From: Campylobacterota bacterium
Lineage (GTDB): Bacteria; Campylobacterota; Campylobacteria; Campylobacterales; JALSKU01
NCBI GenBank assembly: GCA_013153915.1
Contig: JAADDL010000015.1
Span: forward strand, 1-5,727
Length of the DNA: 5,727 bases
Direction: 5' to 3'
The notes beneath the pieces are model-generated. The model was not told where the DNA came from. It did no database searches and saw nothing but the letters and a program-made list of their open reading frames with translations. The first letter of the stretch is position 1; each line of letters begins with the position of its first letter. Below, piece by piece: positions 5,603-5,727 of this stretch. The position numbers and the translations under genes are program-made.

Positions 5603-5727
5603 GATCTGCATCCTCCTTCTTTTCTACAAGCATAGTCAAGATCTGCAACCCTCTCCTCTCTTTTGAACATGCTATATCTTTTTATAGCCGTATCCCAATC
5701 AATATATCTACCGTCAAACATAGGACC
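5590..5727 (-). CDS. C-terminal end of an NfnA/SudB-like FAD/NAD-binding protein (5' end outside window)
   Basis: The - strand frame is open from the window edge and stops with TAA at 5592-5590, giving the last 45 residues. It begins GPMFDGRYIDWDTAIKR and continues SMFKREERVADLDYACRK. This matches what I recall of the C-terminus of NfnA/SudB proteins (sulfide/dihydroorotate dehydrogenase-like), where a G-P-x-F-D-G-x-x-[VI]-D-[WF] segment follows the cysteines binding a [2Fe-2S] cluster and a helix with charged residues ends the protein. Those cysteines lie upstream of the window. The last residues (KEGGCRSWQK) are encoded over the next gene's ribosome binding site, and the genes overlap by 13 nt, so the two subunits are very likely made together. 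Assignment rests on a short segment. A different partner remains possible. Confidence 0.65.
   Translation of the reverse strand, partial: GPMFDGRYIDWDTAIKRYSMFKREERVADLDYACRKEGGCRSWQK
5612..5618 (-). promoter_or_regulatory. Ribosome binding site deciding the flavoprotein start
   Basis: On the - strand AAGGAGG (5618-5612) lies 9 nt before the ATG at 5602, a workable spacing. It lies only 0-1 nt before the alternative ATG at 5611, too close for initiation. This supports the product starting MAKVRPRVPM. The site is inside the coding end of the upstream gene, where it encodes part of the KEGGC tail. Confidence 0.75.

Noticed and set aside
4958..5635. A 225-codon open frame on the + strand opposite the flavoprotein gene
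   Set aside because: It lies antisense to strongly conserved cluster and FAD motifs, has a low-complexity S/F/Y/R composition, and resembles no protein family. It is a shadow of the - strand gene.
1..5727. Mobile element, CRISPR, phage or defence system
   Set aside because: No transposase, integrase, direct-repeat array, toxin-antitoxin pair or nuclease signature was seen. All recognisable genes are housekeeping or metabolic with uniform composition.

Overview
The window looks like a chromosomal housekeeping segment from a Campylobacterota (Epsilonproteobacteria) bacterium. The pointers are a 70-residue, lysine-rich bS21 protein of the type I associate with that phylum, promoters with a TATAAT-like -10 box preceded by T-tracts instead of a -35 box, AT-rich DNA with heavy AAA/AGA use, and tightly overlapping genes. 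The genus cannot be fixed from this sequence. Genes fill the window almost completely. The only notable gaps are 391-450 and 664-785, both of which hold regulatory sequence. I see no mobile element, tRNA, rRNA or CRISPR array.

Layout on the + strand: the 3' end of a cupin-domain gene, probably an XRE-cupin regulator (1-390), is followed by a promoter and a very strong Shine-Dalgarno sequence driving rpsU (451-663). A perfect stem-loop lies just after rpsU. A second promoter then leads into a compact cluster of five genes: purT (786-1949), a helix-turn-helix/coiled-coil protein with a polylysine tail (1946-2434), a D-2-hydroxyacid dehydrogenase (2431-3375), yajQ (3359-3856) and a small two-helix membrane protein (3864-4223). 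The first three junctions overlap by 4, 4 and 17 nt and the fourth has a 7-nt gap, so the cluster is very probably one transcript with coupled translation.

On the - strand, converging on that cluster with its stop codon overlapping the membrane gene's stop, is a GltD/NfnB-family iron-sulfur flavoprotein (5602-4220). It is preceded, with a 13-nt overlap, by the last 45 codons of a gene whose C-terminus resembles NfnA/SudB (sulfide/dihydroorotate dehydrogenase-like FAD/NAD-binding proteins). Together they suggest an NfnAB-type NAD(H)/NADP(H)/ferredoxin oxidoreductase rather than a classical GltBD glutamate synthase.

The products cover translation (bS21), de novo purine synthesis using formate (PurT), 2-hydroxyacid/2-ketoacid redox, a nucleotide-binding YajQ protein and pyridine-nucleotide redox balance. 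Nothing here is clearly a new system. The least explained pieces are the HTH/coiled-coil protein inside the purT cluster, the non-canonical cofactor loop of the dehydrogenase, and the stem-loop behind rpsU.
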